DNA from: Cryptomeria japonica
Lineage: Eukaryota > Streptophyta > Pinopsida > Cupressales > Cupressaceae
Length of the DNA: 64,000 nt
Direction: 5' to 3'
Assembly (NCBI RefSeq): GCF_030272615.1
Contig: NC_081415.1
Coordinates: 103,904,796-103,968,795, forward strand
Numbering within the stretch: position 1 is the stretch's first letter; each line of letters begins with the position of its first letter. Positions 1 through 10,221 of the stretch are shown here, in pieces. The notes under the pieces are model-generated. The model was not told the DNA's origin. It saw only the letters and a list, made by a program, of their open reading frames with translations, and ran no database searches. The position numbers and the translations under genes are program-made.

Positions 1-225
1 ATCCTATCCAATGCAACTGCATAGTGGGAGATCAATTTTTGGAAGTAAAATTTTCTATTACTCCTTCGTGAATGATTCCAATTTTTCATGAGCCAGCTCT
101 GCAGAACACTCGTGAAATGGACATGTAATTTCTTGGATAACATTATTTGTCGGTATTAAAAACATCAGAGTAAATATTTGCCTTCAGTGGGGATAGTCTA
201 TGACCAATTCTATCTTTACTTGCAG
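1..225 (+). other. 3' part of an HDS intron
   Basis: This stretch has no reading frame resembling HDS and ends in the acceptor TTGCAG directly before the first recognisable exon at 226. The first exon begins inside a codon, so an upstream exon must exist outside the window. Confidence 0.75.
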
Positions 226-3200
226 CTGACAGACGTGCGCAATTTGAGAAGCTAGAATACACTGAAGAAGACTATCAGAAGGAGCTTGAACACATTGAAA
301 AGGTAGGATAGTTAGATAGGTTTTCTGTATTCTATCTCTTTCTTGTATTGTTATTATAACAGTGAGTAACAAGTGAGGTTTGAGAGATTTGCTTGATATG
401 GATTAAAATGTTTGAACTTTGAACATTTTACATATATTGCAATTTTCTGTAGGTTTTTGTTCCCTTAGTAGAGAAATGCAAGAAATATGGAAGGGCAATC
501 CGCATTGGCACTAACCATGGAAGTCTTTCTGATCGGATCATGAGTTACTATGGTGATTCTCCTAGGGGAATGGTAAGTTCATCTGTTATTTTTAATATTT
601 CTATTAAGTTGGACATGTAGATTGTATGATTTAGTAAATTTTATTTTACTCTGCTAAAAAACTGTTTTATATTAATAAGAAATTATATATATATATTTGA
701 AATTTTGTTCAACATGCTAATGTTCATTGTCTTAAAACAGGTGGAATCAGCATTTGAATTTGCACGCATTTGTCGGAAGCTGGATTTCCACAACTTTGTC
801 TTCTCAATGAAAGCAAGCAACCCTGTAATCATGGTCTCGGCATACCGTTTGCTTATTGCAGAGATGAATGTCCTAGGATGGGATTATCCATTGCATTTGG
901 GAGTTACTGAAGCTGGTGAAGGTGAAGATGGGCGAATGAAATCTGCAATTGGCATTGGAACACTTTTACAGGTTTCTTCTAGTGATTCTCTTCCTCATTT
1001 CTGTGTCAAGATTTCACAGTTTTTTCTGTTCCTTATCATTTATATAAGCTGACAATTTTCAATCTTTTATGCAGGATGGTTTGGGTGATACAATTCGGGT
1101 TTCCCTTACAGAACCTCCAGAAGAGGAGATAGATCCATGCAGAAGACTTGCAAATCTTGGGATGCAAGCTGCCAAGCTGGAGAAAGGAGTGGTAAGCTTG
1201 CACCTAGCTTCTTTGTACATGTATAGAACTGATGTGGTTCTGATGATCATTTTTGTTTTGAAGTTGGTATTGATATTTTAGAAACTATTCTTTTGACAGG
1301 CTCCTTTTGAGGAGAAGCACCGCCACTACTTTGATTTCCAACGGAGAACCAGCCAACTTCCCATACAGAAGGAGGTGTGTTACATATTATTCTTGCAGGC
1401 TTGCTTTTTGCATAATTCTATACTTCCCTTTCCCAGTTATTTGATATTCTCAGTTTCAAATTATATGGGAGTTTATTTTTCTATAGTGGAATTCTTGTTT
1501 AATATTTTCTTTTTGTACTTCTACTCAGCCAATGTCTCAACTCAAGTAAAACAATTTTGTGCTGTTTGAACTTTTTAGTTGATTTATTAAATTCAATCAT
1601 TCTTATTTTTTAGTCATTTGAATTCTTGACCTTGATCTTGGAGGTTCAAATTCTAAAAGTGAACTGGTCTTGATGTCAATACTTTTAAAATCAATTACAT
1701 TCTATTTCCATGTCTATTTCTACAGCCTGACTTTCATGCTCATCTTTAATTGAATTCTTTTCACATGTACAGGGTGATGTTGTGGATTACAGGGGTGTTC
1801 TGCATCGTGATGGTTCAGTTTTAATGTCTGTGACCCTTGATCAGTTGAAGGTAAAATTCTGGATATATTTTTTAGTTCCCTTCAATGCTAGTTGCTATAA
1901 TGTCTCTGTGGCCCCAAATAGTTGTTGAGGTGTAAGATTTGTATTTGATTATTCTGAAGTTCCTAGTGTATTGAACCCGAAGTTCTCAGCTTTGACTATT
2001 TGTTATGACAGTATCTTTTGTATGATAAATATTGTTTATTTTTATTGCAGACTCCTGAGATCTTGTACAAGTCACTTGCAACAAAGCTCATTGTTGGCAT
2101 GCCCTTTAAGGTATGGGGCTTATAGTCTTGCTCTGTGTGCAATGCGACGATGCCATCACTTTTATTATTATAATTCTAACAGTGATATATAACTTTATGT
2201 CTTCTAGGATCTTGCAACAGTGGACTCAATCCTGTTGAGGGAGCTACCCCCTGTGGATGACAGTGAAGCGGTTGGTCCTTTCAACTTTTCAAACTTTTTC
2301 ATTCCTGTGCATAAGTGCCATGTTTTATTAGTTCCCTACTTCATTATGGCAGAGACACATATTGCTTCTATTTAAGTAATTTTTTGGCTGCCATGTATTT
2401 GTAACTTATCAGATTCAATGGATTTTACTTTTCATGAAAATGTGGAAATGGTGAATAAAATGAAGAAACATATTTATGGATTCCTTACTTATGTTCAACA
2501 CTTGCTTGGGTGTAGAGGCTGGCAATTAAAAGACTTGTAGATATAAGTATGGGAGTTTTGGTACCTTTGTCAGAACAACTTACCAAACCTTTGGCACATG
2601 CCATAGTTCTTATAGACTTGAAGGAACTCTCAACTGGTGCCCACAAGCTTCTACCAGAAGGTGTGATTGTAAAAGCATATGTTAAGAATAACGATTCTTC
2701 TTTGTCACAATAGTTTCATACTGTCTATATACTTCGAGAGTTAACTGTTATGTTCACATTGATGCAGGTACACGCTTGGCTGTAACTCTTCGAGGAGATG
2801 AAGCATATGAGGACTTGGATCTTATCAAGAGTGTAGATCCTATAATGCTTCTCGTAAATATTCCCAATGAAGAGGAGAGGGTGAACCGTGTCCATGCTTC
2901 TCGAAGGTGCCAATTCTTTCCATGTTTGCACATGTGGACTTGTATTGCAAATTTTGAAACTTTGTGATTTTGGTTCACAAATATGAAAATTTACTGCATC
3001 ATTGCAATCCATGCATTGGACGCCTCTTAACCAAAGTGGTTCTAAACTCCTGGTTTGAACTTGTAGATTGTTTGAGTACCTGCAAGAAAATGCCTTGAAC
3101 TTCCCTGTTATTCATCATCTACAATTCCCCGAAGGAACTCACAAGTACGTACAAAGAGGGTTTGTTGTAACAAATTTCAAACAACTTTAGGCTTTTCTTT

Positions 3201-4283
3201 TGTTTAAATTGATGTTTCTTATACAACTTCTCTTTTAGGTCAGCTCTAACCTTTTATCATTATGTATTACTTTGATCTTGAAGGGATGATCTAGTCATCA
3301 GTGCAGGCAGTCAGGCTGGTGCTCTTCTTGTTGACGGGCTTGGGGACGGTTTATTGTTGGAGGCTCCATGCCAAGACTTTGACTTCCTTCGCAATACATC
3401 ATTTGGATTGCTACAAGGTTGCAGGATGAGGAATACTAAAACGGTAGGCCACCTGAGATAGTTTAATTTTTTATATTCATGCACTAATAAATCAAAATTT
3501 TAATGTAGTTTCTCTTTTAACCAACACAATTCTGCAAAGAAGTTTAATCATGTTCTCTGTTTTCAGGAATATGTGTCATGTCCATCTTGTGGACGCACAC
3601 TCTTTGATCTTCAAGAAATAAGTGCAGATATACGGGAGAAGACATCACATCTGCCTGGTGTTTCGGTATGGTATTTGCTAGCCATAAAATAATGTACATT
3701 ATGAATTTATAAATACTTTCGTCACATTTGAAGTCACTACATTTCATATAACAATCTGATTTTTGATGTGTTACAGATTGCTATCATGGGCTGCATTGTG
3801 AATGGTCCTGGAGAGATGGCAGATGCCGACTTTGGATATGTTGGTGGTGCACCAGGAAAGATTGATCTCTATGTTGGAAAGGTATCTCATTTGTTGATCC
3901 TACTCCTTGTTTAGTGTACAGTGTATCTATAGACTACATTGATGGATTAGTTTTCAACATTCTATCATTGCATCGTTGTTTGAAGTCCGGGGCATAATCC
4001 ATTCTGCAGCTGTCATTTGTGTTTCATTCTTGATTTGTTTCTTATCTTGTCAATATATAAGATTACTAATTTATAGATCTTGTTTTAGCTTAATAGCTGT
4101 TAAAATTAACTATAAGTTCATTGTCTTGCTCCTGACAAATCTGACATGTGTTATTATTGCTGTTGTTCTTTGTAATTTCAGGATGTGGTAAAACGAGGTA
4201 TAGCGATGGAACATGCATGTGATGCCTTAATTCAACTAATAAAGGATAATGGTCGTTGGGTTGATCCTCCAGTTGAAGAATGA
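226..4283 (+). CDS. HDS: 4-hydroxy-3-methylbut-2-enyl diphosphate synthase, chloroplastic (3' part, 15 exons)
   Basis: Plastid MEP-pathway enzyme (IspG/GcpE) that reductively opens methylerythritol cyclodiphosphate to HMBPP using a [4Fe-4S] cluster. Exons: 226-302, 453-572, 741-971, 1075-1191, 1300-1374, 1773-1850, 2051-2110, 2208-2270, 2516-2660, 2768-2906, 3067-3144, 3284-3443, 3567-3665, 3777-3881, 4182-4283. All 14 introns are GT-AG and the frame stays open through every junction, giving 548 residues. The plant enzyme is about 740 residues, so roughly 190 N-terminal residues, including the transit peptide, lie upstream. The TIM barrel end ([20 protein letters not shown]), the plant-specific insert domain (about 1773-3144) and the C-terminal cluster domain are present. 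Cluster ligands are visible: Cys codons at 3579 and 3588 (CPSC), Cys at 3792 and Glu at 3813 within GCIVNGPGE. No broken exon is seen, so this is very probably a functional gene and not a retrocopy. Confidence 0.96.
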
Positions 4284-4500
4284 TTTGTTGAGTTTTTTAA
4301 ATTAAAGCCACTTAGGCAATGTCTTAGGTATATCAACATGATTTATGTTGTATAGGGCTAAATTAAAAAGAGCAAGGAACTGTCTCTGTTGGAAATGATG
4401 ATTATCTCTAAAAGGTGAGATCCTCATTTAAGTGCAACAGATGGGTGACTAAGGAAGCGCTTGTAATATTTTTTTTTAATTTTGAAATAAATGTAGGTTC
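4284..4500 (+). terminator. HDS 3' UTR with candidate polyadenylation signal
   Basis: AT-rich sequence after the HDS stop. A canonical AATAAA lies at 4486-4491, about 200 bases after the stop, preceded by a T-rich run. This fits a plant near-upstream element, but the cleavage site cannot be fixed from sequence alone. Confidence 0.45.
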
Positions 4501-4949
4501 TCTAATCGGTGTGTAAGAATACTTGAGCAAAGTAAGTGAAGCCCCATGCTGGGCACAAAATTTGTTATATTAGATGGCATCCAACTTTATATTACTATAT
4601 GATACAAGGTAACTGAATTTATTGGTGATAAAGGAGTTTGCTGGAGAAAAATCTACATATTGACATGACAAACACTGTTGACAACATGGCCTGGATAAAT
4701 TAGAAGTCCTCTCCCACTTCAATAGCATTGCAGGAAACTTAGAGCTTGAAAAAGATATATAAATGCTCCTCCTTCGACATTCTTCTTCTTGGAAAACTAG
4801 ACGGTTTTTTGGCCCCCAAGTTTATTGGAAAGCTACAACCACAAACCTTTACCTTCATACATTTTCCCATCACCATCCTACCCAAAAAAGAAGGCATCCT
4901 CAGAACTTTATCAACTAGAACACTCTTTAATCACACAAGAAGGCATCTT
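4501..4949. other. Intergenic flank of HDS
   Basis: No gene recognised. The part nearest 4950, read on the minus strand, may continue the retroelement relic next to it, but no conserved motif remains. Confidence 0.4.
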
Positions 4950-5330
4950 CCCTAAGAAAGATTGAATTGCTTTCTTAATAACTAGCAACGTGCAAATTCT
5001 TTATTGCTTTGACTCTGTCAAGGTCTATAGAGATTCCCTTCTTTGAGACATGCCCTAGCAATTTACCTTGGGGAGCTCAAGTACACACTTCTTGGGATTG
5101 AGAGATAATTCTTGGCACATTTGGAAGACCTCTTAATGATCAAAATGCTCTTCTTTTTTCTTAGAGAAAATAGTAAGGTCATCTAGGTAAATGTGAATAA
5201 TCTCATTACATAAGCATGTGAAAGCAATATCCATTGTGAGCTGCAATGTAGCTCCCCAATTTGAGAGACCAAAAGGCATCTTGGTGTATGAACTTGGTTG
5301 TAAAGGTAGTTTTGTGTCAGTCCTCTTTTT
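4950..5330 (-). pseudogene. Ty3/gypsy reverse transcriptase fragment
   Basis: Reading the minus strand from 5280 downward gives MPFGLSN, then the polymerase active-site block IYLDDLTIFSK (about 5165-5200), then LNPKKC and, after a one-base shift, GKLLGHVSKKGISID and SFLGK, which is the normal order of the RT palm and thumb in gypsy elements. Stop codons and at least one frameshift interrupt it. No LTR, integrase or gag could be joined to it, so it is an old isolated fragment sitting antisense about 700 bases from the end of HDS. Confidence 0.8.
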
Positions 5331-5721
5331 GAGCCAAGCTTAGTTGTATCTAGAATATTGGGATTAAGGCATCTAAATCTTTGAGGGTCCTAACACTAAT
5401 TATTGGATTATATTTGGTGTAAATATTTCATTATATCTTAAGTTCTAACTTTATAGGTTGTCATATCACTTTTTTGGGACCCACATGGGAGGATATTCCT
5501 ACATGCATGAGGAGAGTTCAATAGAGTGCCACTTGTCACTTGGGTGCTCATTTGGAAAGAGGAGTTTGTAGGAACTTCTCAAAGGTGCACTTTGGTGACA
5601 TTCATCCCAACATTGTTGATTAACTATGGTGAGGTCCTATTGTTCAGGAAGTTGGCATCCACTTTGAAGAGTCAATTTTGTAAGTTGCTATTCATGTAGA
5701 GTTATGCAAAAATGAAGTTTT
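5331..5721. other. Degraded flank before the element B LTR
   Basis: On the minus strand the part next to 5330 weakly resembles the residues upstream of MPFGL in RT (KTTFTTKF). The rest shows nothing recognisable. The last five bases, AGTTT (5717-5721), could be the left target duplication of element B, but no partner was found. Confidence 0.35.
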
Positions 5722-6516
5722 TGTAGACATCTAAAATTAATTAAATTATTATTTAATTAATTTAAGCCTGTCAACATAATTAATTAATTTAATTGTGTTG
5801 CTCCATTTCTTCTTAAAATTAATTAAATCAAATTAATTCAAATTTAATTAATTTTATCACTTTAGTCCAATAATTAATTTACCAATAAATTAATTATTAT
5901 CCATTCTTCTAAAGTCATTTCACTCATTAATTCCTCTTAGTTAATTAAGTTTAATTAATTAACTTAAGTCATGTGATTCCTACGAATCACTTCTTCTAAT
6001 CCTCATGTAGCATAATTAATTCTTTTAGAAATATGATTATCATTATTCCACAATTTTAAATTCCTCCACTCATTATCTTTCTTCATGTCACATCCTCCTA
6101 ACTTTCCCATTTGCACTCTAATCACTCATTAAACCACTTAATTTGTCCTTTTAATCATTTGCACATCCCTAATCACGGTCAACTCCTTGCCAAAAATGGC
6201 TTTCCCATCTCATCACTTTGATTCTTTCAAAGAAATTCAAATTCTTTGAATCTCCCTATGCATCCTCTTCCCAAGGAATTTTTAATTCCTTCATCTATTT
6301 AATCTTCCCACACATCCTCTATTTTGGAATTTTTAATTTCTCTTTCCTTTTCCCCATAGAATTTTATATTCCTTTTCTCTTCTCAATGTACTTGGGAGTT
6401 CTTCCCCATGAATCTCAAGAAGTGTGGAGATAAGAAAATGTCTTGGTTGTCCCACTTTGTCCTCTCAATCCTCTCACACTCTTTCATTCGATCCTAGCCC
6501 TCCATTTTCAAATCAA
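5722..6516 (+). repeat. Element B 5' LTR, truncated
   Basis: Begins TGTAGACATCTAAAATTAAT and matches 30818-31621 by eye along its length, including the AATTAATT-rich start and the block around 6200-6500. The full copy at 30818-32744 is about 1.9 kb, so this copy has lost its last 1.1 kb. It stops at ATCAA (6512-6516), where element D begins. Confidence 0.8.
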
Positions 6517-6889
6517 CCGGCCGAAACACTTAGGATTTTTAGACTTAGGAAAAATGCGGGCACGGGCACAAATATTAAATGAGATTGACTATAGGGAAAT
6601 TTTTATGTGACATTAAGAAAATCATTTCATAGACCAGTCTAACACAACTTAGCACTTAGGGTATGAAATGGCCCCGCCCATGGTAAACAACCCTTGGCCT
6701 TAGTGGGAAAAAGTAACGACGAGATATAACAAGGTTAGGATTTTTCTTCACAAAGCTTAGGAAAAATTTGGTAAACCCTAAACCTTAGACTTTGAACCTT
6801 GACTGAGGATACGAATAAAACTAGAATGATCAAAATTTAAGCTCAAAACTGACAATTTCCATGCAATCAATTTTCAGGGCTATCAGTGG
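6517..6889 (-). repeat. Element D 3' LTR, first ~370 bases only
   Basis: Matches 13164-13529 with scattered substitutions. On the minus strand it starts TGATAGCCC. Its expected ~3.3-kb length is cut short at 6517 by the junction with the element B LTR. Confidence 0.75.
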
Positions 6890-7170
6890 CCCTAGTTGGG
6901 GACGTCCATTTCATTGGAAATAAGGTGAGGAACCAGAATCTTTGGTGAAGCAGACCAAAAAGAAGTTACCTGGACATGGCAACTTCAACAGAAAGAAACT
7001 ACTCTACCAAAGAAAACCTAACTAATGTTCATGGATAACAACTACTTTAAGAAAAGTAGAACCTCAAAAATTGTCCATGAACAGGGAATTCAAGAGGGTA
7101 TTATTAATCATTCCATTGGGCATAGAGTCAAAAAATTTACTCTACCCCAAATTGCTTGTGGCCTGCAGAG
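6890..7170 (-). other. Element D 3' non-coding segment
   Basis: Short stretch between the last D reading frame and the 3' LTR. The G/C-rich CCCCAACTAGGGCCAC just before the LTR on the minus strand occupies the polypurine-tract position but is not a convincing purine tract. Confidence 0.35.
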
Positions 7171-7509
7171 TCAAACCACATGTGATGGTCCAATGCCATC
7201 TGTCAACATCAACCAATTTTTTTCTCTGTCATAAACATGGTTCTCTTTTGAATGCACCCAAAGCAATTTAATAACACAAGTGGAATGCCATTTTTCAAAC
7301 CTATTGGCCACTTTTGTCCAATTACTATGCTTAAAATTATCATTGTAGTTACTGTCGAAACTTTGAAACTTATGCAATGACTTAAAATATTGGTCGCCTT
7401 GTAATATATATGTGTTGTATTGAATACAACATACATCCTGACTAATACCAATATCCCACTTTGTAGAAACATCACTCAGTTGAAAAAAGAAAATCTCATA
7501 TTCTAGCAC
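7171..7509 (-). pseudogene. Possible downstream reading frame of element D
   Basis: A 112-codon open frame that follows the gag frame with a small overlap in another phase. It is polar and protein-like (for example WTKVANRFEKWHS and LTDGIGPSHVV), but I do not recognise a domain. It could be the original C-terminus of the gag-like protein after a frameshift, or chance. Confidence 0.3.
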
Positions 7510-9311
7510 ATAATTGAGAAAAAAGCCTCGTTTAAAACATCAGTCTGCTTACTAAAAAAGGAACTCCCGAAAGAATCAACTCTCTTACTAAGCATAACAA
7601 GCAAACTGTTATCAAGAGGAGGAAAAGGATCAGATATGATCCTTTCATGTAACTGCAAATCATCAAACAGGACAAAAACTTTAGCCTCCTGCTCTGTATC
7701 CCATTTGATGTCAATAATATCAGCAATAGGGAGAAACTAATCATTGTTACTTATCATCAATTTAGGTATCACATCTTTATCTTTATAATTATCTATTTCA
7801 AAAGTTGATGCAATAGTGTCTGGACTCTCAATCGTTTCTTCATACAGAGGGTTAAGAACAATATGAAAACCCTTCTCAAAAACATTATAGCAAAGCACTA
7901 ACTGATCCTCATCAAATAATGCATTGATACGTTCACCAAAACCATTGCTCACCTTAACTTCACATTCATCAGGAATCAAGGAGTCACAATTTGAACTAGA
8001 ACAACACCCAACAATATAATCCTCACAGTACAAATGTTCCATATTAAGATCTTCATAGGCTTCAACAAAGCTGCCATGACCATTATGATCCTTTTGAACT
8101 ATATTCCTCTCAAACATACAAGTCAACTTAGGGACATTTTGGTAATGAGAACAACTTAAGATGACCTGGTCCTCAGTGCTATAAGTAGCTTGTAATGAGA
8201 CAACTTCCTCATTGGTACACATCATGCAACTTTCTATCTCAACAATATCATCAGCTAAAATTTGTGGTATCTCTTCACCTGAAATTTTGTTACCACATAC
8301 AACTGATTCCTGAGAGACTAAATTCATATCATAAATATCTTGCATACTTGCATATGCTTTAGACATACAACTTTCCAATCCTTCATACTCACTTTTGGAT
8401 CTATCTGAGACACAAGATTGCAGATGAATCTCCAGTGGGATCTCCTTCCTGGAACAATTACTGTTGTTGTCATTTGGTGGGATGTCTGACATCATCTCCA
8501 TCTCTATGTCAATTATATCACACAATTTCTCACTAACCTTTTCTTCATTAACATGAGGAATAACCACTGTCTGGGACAAGTTCTCTTCACTCATGTTTCT
8601 TCTTAAATCATAATCAATAACAAAGTTAATGTGATCATCAGGGATGTAGATGCTCAGACACTAATTTTTATCATCTATTTCACGTCTCTCTTTAATATTT
8701 GACATCTTTGGATAGCATACCCTTGCAGATAAATAACCCCTAGGGATTCCATACTTCAAGTTATTCTCAATATCCATTTCTATCCTATAAGCCTGATGCA
8801 AGGTTTTGGGATCTTTATCTCTTAGCAGATAACTCTTTTCCTCATCAAATGCAACCAAGTAAACAACTAAACATACTGCATCATTTGGTCTATAACTGCT
8901 AGGAATGTCATCCAATGTTCTAGCAAACTTGAGATTAAAAGCAGGTACTAACCCATCCTCTTCCTTCTGAATACCCATGAATCTTTTCATAACTGAGCTC
9001 GGATTAATTCTTTCACCAAATTGTTCCATGAATGCTACCTTTAATTCATCCCATGACGGGATAGAATATGCTGGTAGATATGAAAACCAATCTCTGGCAT
9101 TTTCCTTCAAAGATTGAACAAACAAATTCATGAAGACATCTTCCTGATTTATCTCAAAATCTCCCATTAATTCAGAAAACTCCTGCGAATGTTGACGTGT
9201 TGATTCTGATATTTTCCCACTGAATTCTGGTAGATGTTCCCTAATCTTAATAGGAACAAGATTTGGGAAACCTTGGATACCATTAAAACTCAATGGTTTA
9301 TATCTTTCCAT
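7503..9311 (-). pseudogene. Element D gag-like protein, two in-frame TAG codons
   Basis: One frame runs from the ATG at 9311 to a TAG at 7503-7505 (602 codons before the terminal stop) and is broken only by TAG at 8661-8663 and TAG at 7737-7739. Residues about 70-110 carry the plant retrotransposon gag core (DWFSYLPAYSIPSWDEL followed by FMEQFGE), which forms the capsid-like particle. Beyond residue ~220 the protein becomes acidic and Ser/Asp/Glu-rich with no known domain and no CCHC knuckle. The bridge over the first TAG (about 8595-8660) and the tail past the second (about 7510-7736) translate to ordinary protein-like sequence, which supports a single original ORF. Both stops could come from CAG or TGG by one transition. 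Confidence 0.7.
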
Positions 9312-10197
9312 AAAAAAGTTCTTTGGTGATTTGGCAGAAGTTGAACATTTACACTTGACATTTCATAAGGAAGTACATGCACATAATACACATTTTCATT
9401 CATTTCCCTACTTCTTTTCTTTGCCATAAATCTTAAACTATTACAAAGCATAATAGCTCAAAACATACTCCATCTAACTTCATACAGAATGTGAAAATTG
9501 TGTCACAAAAGTATGTAAGATAATCACTTCCATTCCATTCCTTAGTACTTTACTCACTTTTTAGGGAACATTTTTACACATAATTTTCATGAAAATATAC
9601 TTGATTCATGAAAATCAAAATACCTAGAAATGTTGAAGCTGTTGCTGCCTTCTTTAACTGGGGATTTGAAAAATCACCTTCAATTCTTCAAATCTTTAAC
9701 GCTGATCTTTGACAAAGTCGCCACCTCCTTGCAGAGGACAAATACTCAAACAATTGAAAATTCTTCACAAGTTAGATTTGTTTCAACACAACACTGCAAC
9801 ACTTCCTTATCATAATATGGCATCATATGGATTATGTCCTCAGCTTGTCAGGGTACTTCACCATAAGAGCTCAAATCCGCTTCATCTCTTATGCAAATTC
9901 TTTGGTTCTTCTTCAAACAAATGCACACTGGTGCATAGATCTCAGAGTCTCAGAGTTGCCACTCACAATCTGTGAGGTATTACAAAATAATCTTGAAACA
10001 TGGACAGATCTAGACAAAAATTATATCAAAAGATGAATTACTACAGATTCTCCAGCAACATTTATGAGAATTGACTCAAACCGACAAGGGACATATTAAG
10101 AAACTCTTCACTCTATGAGGCAAAGATTTGAATCCTGCGACACGGGAACAATGCTCAACCATCAAATCACAGAAAACCCAAAAAACATTATACAACA
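9312..10197 (-). other. Element D 5' leader
   Basis: Non-coding on the minus strand between the primer-binding site and the gag ATG. A weaker copy of the GGCGACTTTGT motif lies near 9711-9725. No other feature recognised. Confidence 0.45.
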
Positions 10198-10199
10198 TT

Positions 10200-10217
10200 T
10201 CCCCAACAAAGTCGCCA
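10200..10217 (-). other. Element D primer-binding-site-like motif
   Basis: Minus strand TGGCGACTTTGTTGGGG, four bases after a CA that can end the LTR. TGGCGAC complements a tRNA 3' end GTCGCCA. The tRNA was not identified. A similar block recurs at 10302-10320. Confidence 0.5.
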
Positions 10218-10221
10218 TTTT

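Noticed and set aside
226-4283. HDS as a processed retrocopy
   Set aside because: Fourteen introns with proper splice sites and an open frame throughout.
5722-6516. Solo LTR
   Set aside because: It lacks its 3' third to half and has no right target duplication; it is fused to element D.
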